Source: Areca catechu
Lineage: Eukaryota > Streptophyta > Magnoliopsida > Arecales > Arecaceae
NCBI GenBank assembly: GCA_021397845.1
Contig: CM038050.1
Span: 109,729,891 to 109,793,890 of the forward strand
Direction of reading: 5' to 3'
Length of the DNA: 64,000 nucleotides
The notes beneath the pieces were generated by a model. It saw only the letters and a list, made by a program, of their open reading frames with translations, was not told where the DNA came from and ran no database searches. How positions within the stretch are numbered: position 1 is the stretch's first letter; every line of letters begins with the position of its first letter. Positions 22,729 to 33,530 of the stretch are shown piece by piece. The translations under genes and the position numbers were made by a program.

Positions 22729-22838
22729 CTGATGGCTCCTTGGCTTCTTTGAATTTTTTTTTTTTTAATGCTATATTTTGATTTTGGACTTAATTGCATA
22801 TATACTCAAGGTTTTGTCATCATCAAAAAGGGGGAGAT
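22729..22838 (+). other. B copy 2 deletion junction and polypurine tract
   Basis: After GTAGCTCTGATG (matching copy 1 at about 13300-13310) there is a filler of about nine bases, GCTCCTTGG, then GCTTCTTTGAATTT matching copy 1 near 14262. About 950 bases are absent. The tract AAAAAGGGGGAGAT (22825-22838) precedes the 3' LTR. Confidence 0.8.
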
Positions 22839-23208
22839 TGTTGGCTTTGGCTCCTTAGTTTTGATGATCAACAAAAGGTTGAGATTATGTTTGGACTAAT
22901 GTTTCATTTCGAGAAAAAGTTTCAGGCCATAGGTTATTCAAAAAGAGTATCAAGAGTACAATGATAAAACCAAGCTTGCTTGACTTGGAAAAGAGCTCTT
23001 CTACCTTAAACAAGATCAAATTTCTCCTATTGGACCTTCTTATTAACAAGTAATTGACAAAAGAAACAAAGTCTTAGAGAAACTTAAGTATGGCACGCAC
23101 CTCTCAAAAGTTTCATAAAATTTCAGACCAGGGGTCGACCACCAGAGGTCGACGCATTGCCAAAGGTCGACCACCAGAGGTCGACTCATGAAGAAAAGAA
23201 AAGCTCAG
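22839..23208 (+). repeat. B 3' LTR, first part
   Basis: It starts TGTTGGCTTTGGCTCC and aligns with 14357 onward until the CTCAG at 23204-23208, where element C begins. Confidence 0.92.
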
Positions 23209-24666
23209 TGATGGGGAACTAATATGCATGCATTTTTTTTTGTATGTTTTACATGTTGAGTTAGGTGATTAATTCCCAAATTTCAGATCAAAATTATTTG
23301 TAGGGAATTTTGTATGAATTTTTGAAGATCAGCATGCAGATTAGGACCTAGAAAAGTAGCAAAGAAGGACCGCCGGGGCTGAGAAGCCTCGGTTAGGGCA
23401 AGTTCTCCTACAATAAAACTACTGAAGGTAGAGGGGTGTACCTGACAATGTCTGTAAAGATCGCAGCGAAGGGGTCTCTCGTTCCTCGATGGATGCGGCC
23501 TGGAAAACCGAGCCAAAGACCCGCGGATACTTGGCTTTCTGCTCGGTGATCCGATTAAGGCTTGGCTGGAGTCGTTGGATTCGTAGGAACTCAGGGACCT
23601 GCAAACGACCTGTCAGGGGTTAGAAAGCTCACAAAGGAACAAGAAAACAAAGTAAAAATAGCAAGGGAAGGCTTCTTTTGGAGTGGGCATCCAGGGATCT
23701 GGAGGGTTTGTTGGCAGCAGGAAGATGAATGAAAACACCGGGAAGAAGAACTCTCACAAACCCCTTTATGCACACAGCAAGGTATCACACCACTTAATAG
23801 AAGAACTCAAGGTTTTCATTCATCAAAAATTCTCCTTCATACAAGAGGCTAGGGTCCCTTAAATAGACCCTTAACCTTGGGCTCCAAGTAAGGGTACATA
23901 AGTCTTTACATAAGAATCCTTTTCCCTCTCAAACCCTAGCTAGAAAATAAGGAAATATTAGGTAGAAAAATCCCTAAAAATTTTCTTGACTTGGTCAAGA
24001 CTCCAAGGATGCCTAGGGGGGCATGTTGGGCTTCTAGGAGCAGCAAAAGGCCGGCCCAAAGGGGCTTGGGTGCATGGGTTTGGGCCTCTGGAAGCTGGGG
24101 TGGCCTGGTAGCTAGGTAGCTGGAATATTCCCTGGTATCTTGCTTCTTAGGGGCTTGGGCTTAGCACCTGGGCTTGATTTCTTTGGACTAGGATGCAGAT
24201 GGACCTCTGGAATCATGGATGACCTTATCTATAAATATACTTTGGCATCTGGAAGGGAATCTGGGCATCTGGAGGGCATTTGCAAGAAATCAGGGTTTTC
24301 TGAATTTTCCTCCTGGGGTCTTCAAATCTTCAAGCTGGGTTGGACTTGTGCTATACTTCCATGTCTTCAATCTAGTTGGACTTGGTCTTCACTTGTATGA
24401 TATAGTCTTGAGTCTTCAGTATGCTTGGACAGGACTCAAAAAAATAAAATAAGCTCAACATGAGCTGACTAGCATTGGACTGAACTAGCTCAACATAAGC
24501 TGACTAGTACAGAACTGAAATAACAACTCAAAAGACTCAAACAACAACTAAAAAAAGGACTCAGATGGGCTAAGCCCTTATTACAGATGGACTCAAAAAT
24601 TATTGATCAATTCACAGAGGGTTGAGAAGCCTCTGCCTTATTCTGGTGCCTTTGGTGTCCGCACCA
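23209..24666 (-). repeat. C 3' LTR (left copy)
   Basis: Plus-strand ends TGATGGGGAACTAA and GGTGTCCGCACCA. Nearly collinear with the right copy with scattered substitutions. Minus-strand TATA candidates are at about 24229-24245 (TATATTTATAG) and 23857-23866 (CTATTTAAGG). The short frames inside it are LTR sequence, not genes. Confidence 0.92.
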
Positions 24667-24700
24667 ATTCTCCCGGGGTGGGAGGAACTCGACCCTGTCG
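24667..24700 (-). other. C polypurine tract
   Basis: Minus strand reads GGGTCGAGTTCCTCCCACC then CCGGGAGAAT directly before the LTR start TGGTG. The same layout (GAGTT..CCC..CCGAG.AGAAT|TGGTG) precedes the LTRs of array G. Confidence 0.65.
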
Positions 24701-25264
24701 AGTGAAGATCAGACTGGCTCACATATCTCTCGAGAAGGTCTGGGTTGAGGCATTGCAAGTCCTCTCGAGAAATCTACGAATCGTCCAACTCTGGCTGGCC
24801 TTGCCATCGGATCAGGAAGCATTGATAGTCACGGCCCCGGGTCGTGATGGCTTGATCGTCCAGGATACGCTCGATCCGTTCTCCTCTCTCAGGCCAATTT
24901 GTTAGTGGACACTCTGGGTTAGGGTCACTCACAATGAAAAGGAATAGGTCCAAAGGCCTTACTAGGTATCGCTGCCGGTTTCCTATACTCAACCAGGTCT
25001 GTAATATTGAAGGTAGAACTAATGCCCAAATCTGAAGGCAAGTCTAACACCTAGGCATTTGACCCAATCCTTCTCTATCACTTTAAAAGGGTCTGGCTCT
25101 GCGAGCATGAAGCTTCTTTTAGGCCTAAGCCTAACCAAGATAGAATCCACTACATCAAATTCTTTGACCCTTCTTCGGGAATTAGCCAGTTGTTTTAAGA
25201 TTAGTGCAGGTGGTGAACATGCTAGGCACATGCAGACTCCTAACAAATGATGCAAAGGACTCAT
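24701..25264 (-). pseudogene. C integrase C-terminal region and chromodomain, remnant
   Basis: Minus strand, high to low: RRRVKEFDVVDSILVRLRPK and DPFKVIEK (about 25080-25200), the GPY/F-like SH3 part of a Gypsy integrase tail; then LPSDLGISSTFNITDLVEY (about 24960-25020) in another frame, matching LPPELGISSTFNILDLIEM of array G; then a chromodomain, ERGERIERILDD and YQCFLIRWQGQPELDDSW (about 24774-24900). Chromodomains of this class guide integration towards particular chromatin. There are frameshifts between the blocks, and the DDE core is missing altogether. Placement before the polypurine tract is exactly where a chromovirus ends its pol. Confidence 0.85.
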
Positions 25265-25334
25265 ACTGACACCTAACAGACTCGACTATGCATTCCTATC
25301 GAAGGAAATTTTATTGAACTCTTTAGATCTAAAC

Positions 25335-26336
25335 CTAATAGATTATAGGTTCTCTATGTTTGATCCTAGCTTGACATGCACATGAAAATTTATAGTGAAC
25401 TCCTAGCAAATTCCAAAGAGTATGCCAGAAGTAAGATGCAAACCTAACATGCGTGATGAATGCATGCAGTATGCTAATCTCAGCTAAATGCAATCTAATG
25501 ATCCTAGAAATGCTGGAGGTGTCAGGAAAGGGCAGAAAATAGGAAGTGGGTTCAGAATTAGTTTGGTAAGGTAGAGAAAAAGGTTCATGGTTAGTTGAAT
25601 AAAGTAGGATAAAAGATGGGGTGCCAGGAACTAATCCTATACTAATGAGGTTAACCTTACGAGGTTGAGCTATATCTACAGGGTTTGCATAATGGAAGGA
25701 TGGGTCGCCAATTTCGGGGAAGAGGTCCTTAATGGGAACTATAGGAGGGGACTCATCTTGAAGGTATTGATTCAAAGAGATAAGGTCCTTAATAAATTCT
25801 TCTGGTTCTTGTATTTTAGGACTAGACTCTATAATTTGACTCTCCTCTATGGTTTCCTCAGGTAAGGCTCTAGCAGCAATACCTTGGTTCTCTTCCACTA
25901 TTTGTTCTTAAACTATAGCTTTAGGTTGGATGTGGTCAAGGTCAATTAGCTCTGGGTTGGTTTCTACCTGGGTATCTACTGGGTCAGCTAATTCTAGGTC
26001 ATCTAAAGGTGTCTCCTCTTCTCCCTCATACTCATCCACTAGGCTCACATCAGCTTCATACACTTCCGCGTTAATGTAAGCCTTGCGAATCTCAGGAATG
26101 GTTGGAGAAGGTCGGTTAGCAGGAAATTGGTTAGGTTCTGGTCTCTGATTATGGGTACTACTCCTAGTAGGTTCAGGTTGTATAAGAGGTAGTGGCTCAC
26201 TATTGGGTTCATATTTAGGGATACTAATCCTATGGGGTTCGAGTTGACTAAGGGAAGCATGACTAGTACTAGGCTGATACTTAGGGGTTATGGGTTCTTT
26301 AGGCTCATAGGACAAGGGTGCAGATCTATGGGTCAT
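25335..26336 (-). pseudogene. C gag-position protein, 3' half, in two frames
   Basis: Two minus-strand frames follow the repeat protein: 26336-25908, Pro/Ser/Glu-rich (ELADPVDTQVETNPELIDLD near its end), and 25898-25335, which begins MEENQGIAARALPEE and continues acidic (EFIKDLISLNQYLQDESPP). They are separated from the upstream ORF and each other by short breaks and probably once formed one protein with it. Composition is low-complexity and I recognise no domain, no CCHC knuckle and no catalytic motif. Possibly the degraded rest of a gag; function unknown. Confidence 0.55.
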
Positions 26337-26389
26337 GGGATTATAGGATCTGGGGTCATAGGATTTTGGGTCAGCTCTATGATCAGGTT

Positions 26390-27211
26390 CTAAGGATGGA
26401 TCAAGGTATGGGGTCCTCCTAAGTTGGGCTCTCTATATGGGTCAGGATATTGGGTCCTTCTAGGATTGGACTCCCTATATGGGTCAGAATACTGGGTTCT
26501 CCTAGGGTTGGACTCCCTATATGGGTCAGAATATTTGGTCCTCCTAGGGTTGGACTCCCTATATGGGTCAGAATATTTGGTGTTGGGTCTACTAGGCTCA
26601 TAGGGTGTGGGTGCATAGGATCTATGATCATGGGATCTAGAGTCATAGGATCTAGGTTCATAGGTTATGGATTCATAGGTTCTAGGTTCATAGGATTTGG
26701 AGTCATAAGATCTATAGGTTGTAGGTATACTAGGCTTATAGGGAGATGGTAAATAGGATCTATCTTCCTGGTCTATAAAATCTTGATTGAGTCTTCTAGG
26801 ACTAACCTTAGGGATTAGGTCATGACGATGGGCTCTCCTAAGTTCAGCCTCAAGGTATGGATCAGGGTTTGGGGTCCTCCTAGGTTGAGGATTGTAGTAC
26901 GGGTCAGGATAAGGGGCTCTCCTAGGTTCGACCTCATGATATAGATCAGGGTTTGGGGTCCTCCTAGGTTGAGGGGAATAAGGATCTGGCTCAGACTGTG
27001 ACCCATGGGTTTTTCTTGGGGTCCCTACCCGGACTTTTAATTGATCAAACCTATTGGCAAGATGGTCAATTCTATCATTGGTTTGAATACGAGACTGAGT
27101 TAACTGGGTCATCTGGGTAGTCATCTGGGTAGTCATCTGGGTAGTTATCTGGGCCATTTGATCAGCTAGGGCTTTTATTTGGGCTTGTAAATTTTCCATG
27201 GGTTCAGACAT
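26390..27211 (-). CDS. C gag-position ORF: coiled coil plus Pro/Tyr/Arg repeats
   Basis: A 273-residue frame starting MSEPMENLQAQIKALADQM. Residues 1-60 form a likely coiled coil with (T)TQM repeats and IDHLANRFDQL. From residue 70 on it is rich in Pro, Arg, Tyr and Asp, with RRTPNPD and PRRAPYPDP segments and then four to five copies of a 14-residue unit NPRRTKYSDPYRES. It stands where gag should be, after a leader of about 900 bases behind the primer site. The N-terminal coiled coil is compatible with a Gypsy gag start, but the matrix/capsid gag domain and zinc knuckle are not visible. The repeats suggest a disordered nucleic-acid-binding or structural protein; that is inference. I do not recognise the family. 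Confidence 0.6.
   Translation of the reverse strand: MSEPMENLQAQIKALADQMAQITTQMTTQMTTQMTQLTQSRIQTNDRIDHLANRFDQLKVRVGTPRKTHGSQSEPDPYSPQPRRTPNPDLYHEVEPRRAPYPDPYYNPQPRRTPNPDPYLEAELRRAHRHDLIPKVSPRRLNQDFIDQEDRSYLPSPYKPSIPTTYRSYDSKSYEPRTYESITYEPRSYDSRSHDHRSYAPTPYEPSRPNTKYSDPYRESNPRRTKYSDPYRESNPRRTQYSDPYRESNPRRTQYPDPYREPNLGGPHTLIHP
26405..26590 (-). repeat. 42-bp coding tandem repeat in C
   Basis: Four to five units containing (plus strand) CTCCCTATATGGGTCAG and CTCCTAGGGTTGG, spaced 42 bases, encode the 14-residue DPYRES units. A multiple of three keeps the frame. Confidence 0.85.
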
Positions 27212-28119
27212 TTATGAAGGAGGTGGGTGATATGAAACTCCTGATCTAGTGCTCATGCAAGACTCGATCAGACCGACTATAGCTGACTAGACCTAAAGTC
27301 CAAACTAGATGCTCAATCAGGGTGGCAAACTAGCCTATAGTAACCCTGTACTCAGCCAGGCAGGTGTAAGGGGAGTGTTAGGTCCCTGATTGCCAATCCT
27401 AGACACCAATCAGAGATTGGCCAGGTAGGCGGACCAGCACACAAGCCCATCAGGATTGAATCCCTAAACCACCGTTCTAGACACTGAGCACAAGGCACAC
27501 ATAGGTTAACTTGACATAGTGATCTAACACTAGCCCGGACCCGACCAGTTGGTGTCCCTAGCCCACTATGGCAAATTAAGTCTAATTAATTTTAGGTTAA
27601 GGCTTGGGACTGAATGCAAGGGATGTGGTTTTGGGCTAAGGAGAGGTGATCAAATCCTCCCCCCATCTGATATAGCAAGAGTGCCCTTAAAAGTAAATTA
27701 TGCAATGATGGCAGGCAGATGAGGATGCAAATTAGGGTTTAGATATTTTTTTTGATATTTTTGGAGAATATGTATTTTTTTTGGTATTTTTTAAATAGAA
27801 GAAAACTTGCAAATCATGTCCTAATATACTGGAAATATACTAAAATTAAGAAATATGCAAAAACTCCTAAACAAAACCCTAAAACTTCCAAACTTGTCTT
27901 GCTAAAAAAAACAGAGCCAAAAATTTGCAGGCCCTATTTCGGCTTGCAGAAAATACACAGGCTATAATAAAATTTGGAAAAATTTTTAAAATTACTGTGA
28001 ATTATGGTAAATCCAGGAAAATAAATTTCAGAATTTTTGGAGTTTTTAAAAGGGAGAAATAATTAAAATAACAGAGTATATACGGACTGAAAAATTGCAG
28101 AAAATAAGCCCTAATCTAA
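27212..28119 (-). other. C untranslated leader
   Basis: About 900 bases between the primer site and the first C ORF with no supported gene; AT-rich next to the primer site, with CTAG-rich sequence closer to the ORF. It would contain any packaging signal. Confidence 0.6.
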
Positions 28120-28131
28120 GCTCTGATACCA
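28120..28131 (-). other. C primer-binding site (initiator tRNA-Met)
   Basis: Minus strand TGGTATCAGAGC, a perfect match to the standard site, two bases inside the right LTR. It fixes the orientation of C. Confidence 0.93.
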
Positions 28132-28133
28132 AA

Positions 28134-29589
28134 TGATGGGGAACTAATATGCATGCCATTTTTTTGTATGTTTTAAATGTTGAGTTAGGTGATGAATTCC
28201 CAAATTTCAGATCAAAATTATTTGTAGGGAATTTTGTATGAATTTTTGAAGATCAGCATGCAGATTAGGACCTAGAAAAGTAGCAAAGAAGGACCGCCGG
28301 GGCTGAGAACCCTCGGTTAGGGCAAGTTCTCCTACAATAAAACTATTGGAGGTAGAGGGGTGTACTTGACAACATCTTTGAAGATCGCAGCGAAGGGGTC
28401 TCTCGTTCCTCGATGGATGCGGCCTGGAAAATCGAGCCAAAGACCCGCGGATACCCGGCTTTCTACTCGGTGATCCAATTGAGGCTTGGTTGGAGTCGTT
28501 GGATTCGTAGGAACTCAGGGACCTGCAAACGACCTGTCAGGGGTTAGAAAGCTCACAAAGGAACAAGAAAACAAAGTAAAAACAGCAAGGAAAGGCTTCT
28601 TTTGGAGTGGGCATCCAGGGATCTGGAGGGTTTGTTGGCAGCAGGAAGATGATTGCAAACACCAGGAAGAAGAACTCTCACAAACCCCTTTATGCACACA
28701 GCAGGGTATCACACCACTCAATAAAAGAACTCAAGGTTTTCATTCATCAAAAATTCCCCTCATACAAGAGGCTAGGGTCCCTTAAATAGACCCTTAACCT
28801 TGGGCTCCAAGTAAGGGTACATAAGTCTTTACATAAGAATCCTTTTCCCTCTCAAACCCTAGCTAGAAAATAAGGAAATATTATGTAGAAAAATCCCTAA
28901 AAATTTTCTTGACTTGGTCAAGACTCCAAGGACACCTAGGGGGGCGTGTTGGGCTTCTAGGAGCAGCAAAAGGCTAGCCCAAAGGGGCTCGGGTGCATGG
29001 GTTTGGGCCTCTGGAAGCTGGGGTGGCCTGGTAGCCAGGTAGCAGGAATATTCCCTGGTATCTTGCTTCTTAGGGGCTTGGGCTTAGCACCTGGGCTTGA
29101 TTTCTTTGGGCTAGGATGCAGATGGACCTCTGGAATCATGGATGACCTTATCTATAAATATACTTTGGCATCTGGAAGGGAATCTGGGCATCTGGAGGGC
29201 ATCTGCAAGAAATCAGGATTTTCTGAATTTTCCTCCTGGGGTCTTCAAATCTTCAAGCTGGGTTGGACTTGTGCTATACTTCCATGTCTTCAATCTAGTT
29301 GGACTTGGTCTTCACTTGTATGATATAGTCTTGAGTCTTCAGTATGCTTGGACAGGACTCAAAAAAATAAAATAAGCTCAATATGAGCTGACTAGCATTG
29401 GACTGAACTAGCTCAACATAAGCTGACTAGTACAGAACTGAAATAACAACTCAAAAGACTCAAACAACAACTAAAAAAAGGACTCAGATGGGCTAAGCCC
29501 TTATTACAGATGGACTCAAAAATTATTGATCAATTCATAGAGGGTTGAGAAGCCTCTGCCTTATTTTGGTGCCTTTGGTGTCCGCACCA
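28134..29589 (-). repeat. C 5' LTR (right copy)
   Basis: Collinear with 23209-24666. On the minus strand it begins TGGTGCGGACACC at 29589 and ends TTCCCCATCA at 28134. Confidence 0.92.
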
Positions 29590-30771
29590 CTCAGCAAGGC
29601 CAGCACGGCAAAATTTCAGTGGCACGCTTCAAAGGTCACCACCTGAGGTTGACACCTGTCCAGAGGTCGACACCAGAGGTTGACTCATCGCCTGAGAATT
29701 CAAACTGGGCAGAACTTTGGTTTTCTGGATTTTTGCCAAAGGTAAACTAGAGGTCAACTTATGAGTTCGACACTTGACCCAGAGATCGACTCATGAGGTC
29801 GACTTATGGCATAATGGCTAGTTTTTCTGAACTTTTGATTTGATTTCTAACGGCCATAAATGGCAATATTTTTTATTCTAATGGTCTTGTGGAGTTGTTT
29901 TAGCTTGAATGAAGTATTTAACCTCCACCTAACTTTTAAAAAAAAAAGGAGACAAAGTGAAAAAGAAGAGAGAAAAAGTACAAAGCTTTCAATCAATCCT
30001 AAGCCAAAAAGAGTGAAAAACCAAGAGATTCCTTAGCCAAAAGCTTTCCATTTTTTGAGAAATCCAGCTTTCAAGTCTTTGGCATTTAGCGAGGTCCAAG
30101 ATTCCAAGAGTAAGACTTGAAGAGTCTCCAACAAGAGCTACATCGAATTATTTTGCTCAGAAAGGAGTTTGTCTTATTTTTATTCATTGTATTCATATTC
30201 TATTTGTGTTAGCCTAGTTTCAAGAGAATTTAAAACTAGTGTGAGGTTTGTTGGTGAGCCAATTGATAAAACCAACTAGGGTTGCTTATAAGCCCGAAGC
30301 TAAAACAAGTGTGTGAGGTTTGTTGGTGAGCCAATTGATAAAACTAACTAGGGTTGCTTGTAAGCCTAAAGCTAAAACAAGTGTGTGAGGTTTGTTGGTG
30401 AGCCAATTGATAAAACCAACTAGGGTTGCTTGTAAGCCCGAAGCTAAAACAAGTGTGTAAGGTTTTGACTTGTGAGCCTTATAAAACAAGTCGGCTGTAA
30501 TCTAGAGAAGATTATAGTGAAAATTCCCAAGTGGAGCTTGGGGAGTGGATGTAGGTGCTAGGTGCACCGAACCACTATATGTTTTGTGTGTTTGCATTGC
30601 TTTACTCTCTATCTTCTTTTGCTCTTTAATTGTTGTTATCTTTCATTGCTTCCGTTGCACATTTACTTGAGCACTATCACTCTTCACATTTGAACTTGAT
30701 AGCACATATATTGCTTTATTTTTTAAAAGACCCAATTCACCCCCCCTCTTGGACACCATATCTGGGCAACA
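29590..30771 (+). repeat. B 3' LTR, second part
   Basis: It resumes with the duplicated CTCAG and continues through the GTCGAC motifs (several mutated to GTTGAC or GATCGAC), the TATA-like TATTTAACC near 29915 and three 71-bp repeats (about 30240-30460), ending TCTGGGCAACA. Confidence 0.92.
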
Positions 30772-33530
30772 AGGGACATAGAGTTGGAAATATTTATGTG
30801 GTAGATATTAATGATCTAACCATGTCCATTAGTTCCAGTCTAGTAGCAATGAATGCTAAGACCAAGAAGTCTTGTTTACATTGGCATAGATGATTAGGTC
30901 ATGCTAGCATGCATACCATTGCCAAATTAATTTCCAAGAATCTAGTTAGAGGTTTGCCTAAGTTTAAAGTTGATTTTGAACATGTTTGCGATACTTGTCA
31001 AATGGGTAAACAAACTAAGAGGAGTTTCAAATCCAAAAATATGATTTAAACTACTAGACCCCTTGAGCTACTTCATATGGACTTATTTGGACCAACTAGG
31101 ACCATAAGCATAGGTGGTATGAAATATGCTCTTGTGATAGTAGATGATTTTTCAAGATTTACTTGGATCTTGTTTATTGCACACGAAGATGAAACTTTCA
31201 AAGTATTTTGAAAATTTCATAAGAAAGTTTCAAATAAGAAAAATCTTTCAATCATATCTATTGGAAGTGATCATGGCACTGAATTTGAAAATCAATTTTT
31301 TGATGACTATTGCATAGAAAATGGCATTGAACACAACTTCTCCGTTCCTAGAATACCACAACAAAATGGTGTTGTAGAGAGGAAGAATAGGACTTTGGAA
31401 GAAATGGCCCGAACAATGTTATGTGAAGGCAATCTTCCAAGATACTTTTGGACAAAAGCGGTGAACACTGCTTGTTATATCTTAAATCATGTTTTGATTT
31501 GTCCAATTCTAAAGAAAACCCCCTATGAGCTTTGGAATAAAAAGAAACCTAATATTAATTACTTTCATATTTTTGGTTGTAAATGCTTTGTGTTGAACAA
31601 TGGAAAAGATAATCAAGGAAAATTTGATGCTAGATCTGATGAAGAAATTTTTTTTGGTTATTCATTACATAGCGAAGCATATAGAGTATTTAATAAAAGA
31701 ACTCTAACTGTAGAAGAATCTACGCATGTTATTTTTGATGGAACTAATCCCTCACCTTCAAAGAAAGAAGAGTATATAGACAATGATGCAGGTACACCTC
31801 AAAAGGAAATGGAAGATATGAGCATACAATAGAGACCAACTCAAGAAGGAGAAGTGGTAAGTAAGGATCATGCTGATCTACCAAGGAAATGGAGTTATGC
31901 AACTTCTCATCCAAAAGATTTAATTATAGATGATCTTTTACAAGGTGTTAGGACTAGGTCATCACATAAGGATATACATGATTACCTAGCCTTTGTATCA
32001 CAAATGGAACCACATAGCTTAGAAGAAGCTAAAAATGATCCAAACTAGATGATGGCCATGCATGAAGAACTGAACTAGTTTGAAAGAAATAATGTATGGA
32101 CTTTAGTTGATAGACCACCAGACCATCCCACCATAGGAACCAAATGGGTTTATAAAAATAAATTAGATGAACAAGGTAAAGTGATTAGAAATAAAGCAAG
32201 GTTGGTAGCCAAAGGATACAACCAAGAAGAAGGAATAGATTTTGATGAAACTTATTCACCCGTAGCAAGACTAAACAATATAAGATTATTACTTGCATTT
32301 GCTTGCTACATGAATTTTAAACTATTCCAAATAGATGTGAAAAGTACTTTTTTAAATGGTTTTATATCTGAACAAGTTTTTGTAGAATAGCCACCAGGTT
32401 TTGAAAGTCATGCTTTTCCAAATCATGTATTTAAACTCAATAAAGTGTTGTATGGACTTAAATAAGCACATAGAGCTTGATATGATAGACTAAGCAAATT
32501 CTTACTTGAAAATGATTTTGCAAGAGAAAATGTAGATAAAACTCTTATTGTCAAAAGAAAGATAATGATATATTAGTTATACAAATATATGTAGATGATA
32601 TTATATTTGGTGCAACTAACAAAGAACTTTGTGGAGAATTTGCTAAGTTGATGTAGGAAGAATTTGAGATGAGTCTAATGGATGAACTAAACTACTTCCT
32701 TGAACTTCAAGTAAAACAACTAAAGGATGGGATCTTCATAAACCAAGACAAATACATCAAAGAAATCATCAAGAAGTTTGGTATGGAGACAAGCAAAGAA
32801 ATGAGCACACCCATGAGCTCTACCTGCAGATTGGACAAAGAAGAAGACGGCAACAACATTGATCAAAAGCTATATCGAGGTATGATTGGATCATTGTTGT
32901 ACTTAACTACTAGTATACTTGATATCTTGTTTAGCGTATGTGTATGTGCTAGATTTCATTCTAATCCTAAAGAATCACATATGCTTGCAGTAAAAGAATT
33001 ATAAGATATCTAAGAGGAACAAGTAATTTAGGTCTACAGTATTCAAAGCAATCTTCATTAAATTTGATTGGATTTTCTAATGCTGATTATGGTGGATGCA
33101 AAATAGATAGAAAAAGCACTGTGGCACATGCCAATTTCTAGGGTTGAATTTAATCTCATGGCATTGTAAGAAAAAAAACTTGGTAGTACTATCTACTGCT
33201 AAGATAGAGTATGTTGCTGCTAGGAGTTGTTGTGCACAATTGTTATAGATTAAACAACAACTAGAAGACTTTGGTGTTACACAATCTAAAATTCCTATCA
33301 AATGTGATGACACAAGTACTATACATTTGTCCAAAAATCCAATTCAGCACTCAAGAACAAAGCACATTGAAATAAGACACCATTTCATAAGAAATCATGT
33401 TTTAAATGATGAAATTGAGTTAGAATTTATTCCAATTGAAAACCAACTTGCTGATATTTTCACTAAACCTCTCAATCAAGATAGATTTGAAATGATTAAA
33501 GGAGAATTAAGACTATGTGACCCTTTTTAG
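30772..33530 (+). pseudogene. A pol, 3' portion (integrase, RT, RNase H)
   Basis: A resumes at GHRVGNIYVVDI. Integrase zinc motif (WHR.LGHA and C-DTC) near 30880-31000; acidic residues in HMDLFGP (about 31075), SDHGTEF (about 31269) and GVVERKN (about 31368), all present. RVT_2 follows with NKARLVAKGYNQEEGIDFDE and YVDD at 32588-32599; RNase H with the second Glu region near 33205 and KCDDTS near 33305; the end is LCDPF then TAG. Stops at 32046, 32076, 32388, 32463 and 32478 replace Trp or Gln codons, all C-to-T or G-to-A changes. Further frameshifts near 32550 and 33000. Inactive, but the catalytic residues seen are all retained. Confidence 0.88.

Larger units (their letters stand above)
23209..29589 (-). 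mobile_element. Element C: non-autonomous chromodomain Gypsy element
   Basis: Two LTRs of 1458 and 1456 bp (23209-24666, 28134-29589) bound a body of 3467 bp, with CTCAG target duplications at 23204-23208 and 29590-29594. Orientation is minus: read that way the LTR starts TGGTGCGGACACC and ends CCCCATCA, the Met-tRNA primer site follows the right LTR, and a purine tract precedes the left one. The body holds a repeat-rich ORF in gag position and an integrase C-terminal piece with a chromodomain; no protease, RT, RNase H or integrase core is present. The LTRs are very alike, so it is among the youngest insertions here. It would need proteins from a relative to move. Confidence 0.9.
14357..30771 (+). 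mobile_element. Element B copy 2: SIRE-type Copia, 3' LTR split by C
   Basis: Full order LTR, primer site, gag, pol, spacer, ORF3, purine tract, LTR. The 3' LTR is interrupted by element C. Numerous one-base differences from copy 1, mostly in homopolymers, break gag and pol into short frames although codon-level similarity is nearly complete. It is internally deleted after the Asp run of ORF3. Downstream, element A resumes at 30772. Confidence 0.92.

Noticed and set aside
23283..24452. Short frames in the C LTRs on both strands, repeated at 28207-29375
   Set aside because: They recur identically in both LTRs and resemble no protein; LTR sequence is normally noncoding.
26419..26752. Other frames, both strands, across the 42-bp repeats of C
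   Set aside because: A repeat unit divisible by three opens several frames; only the frame with the coiled-coil N-terminus and gag position is supported.
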